Under the pieces are notes generated by a model. That model was not told where the DNA came from and searched no databases. It saw nothing but the letters and a program-made list of their open reading frames with translations. Below, in pieces: positions 63,835 to 64,000 of a stretch of DNA of 64,000 nt. The position numbers and the translations under genes were made by a program. Source of the stretch: Arcicella aquatica (GTDB lineage Bacteria; Bacteroidota; Bacteroidia; Cytophagales; Spirosomataceae); NCBI RefSeq assembly GCF_034928825.1, contig NZ_JAYFUL010000020.1, forward strand, positions 44,002 to 108,001, in the 5' to 3' direction. Numbering within the stretch: the stretch's first letter is position 1; every line of letters starts with the position of its first letter.

Positions 63835-64000
63835 TACTATTATTTCATATGGTTTAAAGCTAATGCAAATAGGTAATTATTTACTCTACCCGATGTTTTT
63901 TATTAAATATTGATAATGAGATAGTTGTATTTGAATCCACCGAGTAAATATATTCAAAAGCTCTTCCCAGATTTTCAAAAATCCTTGATTGATGTTTCTA

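Overview
The window is a chromosomal segment of a Bacteroidota bacterium, most likely of the order Cytophagales (Flectobacillus/Arcicella/Emticicia-like; this placement is inference). The support is an AT-rich genome with AT-rich codon choice, promoters of the TTG-N20-TAnnTTTG type, almost no Shine-Dalgarno sites, and typical families: TamL/TamB, the BT_3928-type DoxX protein, DUF1599, DUF2911, DUF5694, a PSD1/planctomycete-type cytochrome c protein, and the GNAT-argG-argC-argD arginine cluster. No rRNA, CRISPR, prophage or complete insertion sequence is visible.

Layout. 1-402 is the end of a glycerophosphodiester phosphodiesterase. A degenerate 22-bp tandem array (401-580) and a perfect 26-bp palindrome follow, then a two-gene Septu-type defence locus (ptuA ATPase, ptuB HNH nuclease). 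Next come an M1 peptidase, the biotin operon bioF-bioD-bioA, a GH43 glycosidase, a PIN toxin pair, an iron-sulfur photolyase/cryptochrome and an Mla-type ABC ATPase. From 14 to 23.4 kb lie envelope and housekeeping genes (TPR protein, M16 peptidase, cyclophilin lipoprotein, NUDIX, DUF2911, 5'-nucleotidase, sodium:solute symporter with an unannotated 41-residue membrane protein upstream). At 23.7-28.3 kb are tRNA-Leu(UAG) and the protein-quality-control cluster tig-(XRE)-clpP-clpX. From 28 to 36 kb are a lipoprotein, a tandem pair of coiled-coil/4-TM membrane proteins of unknown role, and DUF1599-DoxX-aroK. At 36-39 kb are proB and aat.

The arginine operon (39.4-47 kb) starts with a promoter and a roughly 280-nt leader. 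The leader encodes a 26-codon peptide ending in two Arg-Arg pairs just before its stop, the expected form of a ribosome-mediated arginine attenuator. GNAT (ArgA-like), argG, argC and argD follow, interrupted by a VapBC-type module, a RelBE-type module and two exported unknown proteins. From 47 to 64 kb are a barrel protein, a transmembrane HTH regulator, a second DUF2911 protein, a 160-bp MITE with TTA target duplication beside a truncated fecR remnant, a PpiD-like chaperone, a large cytochrome c/LamG/DUF1553 lipoprotein, and tamL-tamB.

Intergenic DNA is unusually structured. Gaps between convergent genes carry nested inverted repeats, two GTAG-type REP pairs (BIME-like) with unrelated palindromes, a perfect 50-bp palindrome, and families of phrase-like degenerate repeats. 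The strongest candidates for undescribed biology are the arginine leader and this repeat system. All functional calls come from reading motifs by eye; no database search or folding program was run.
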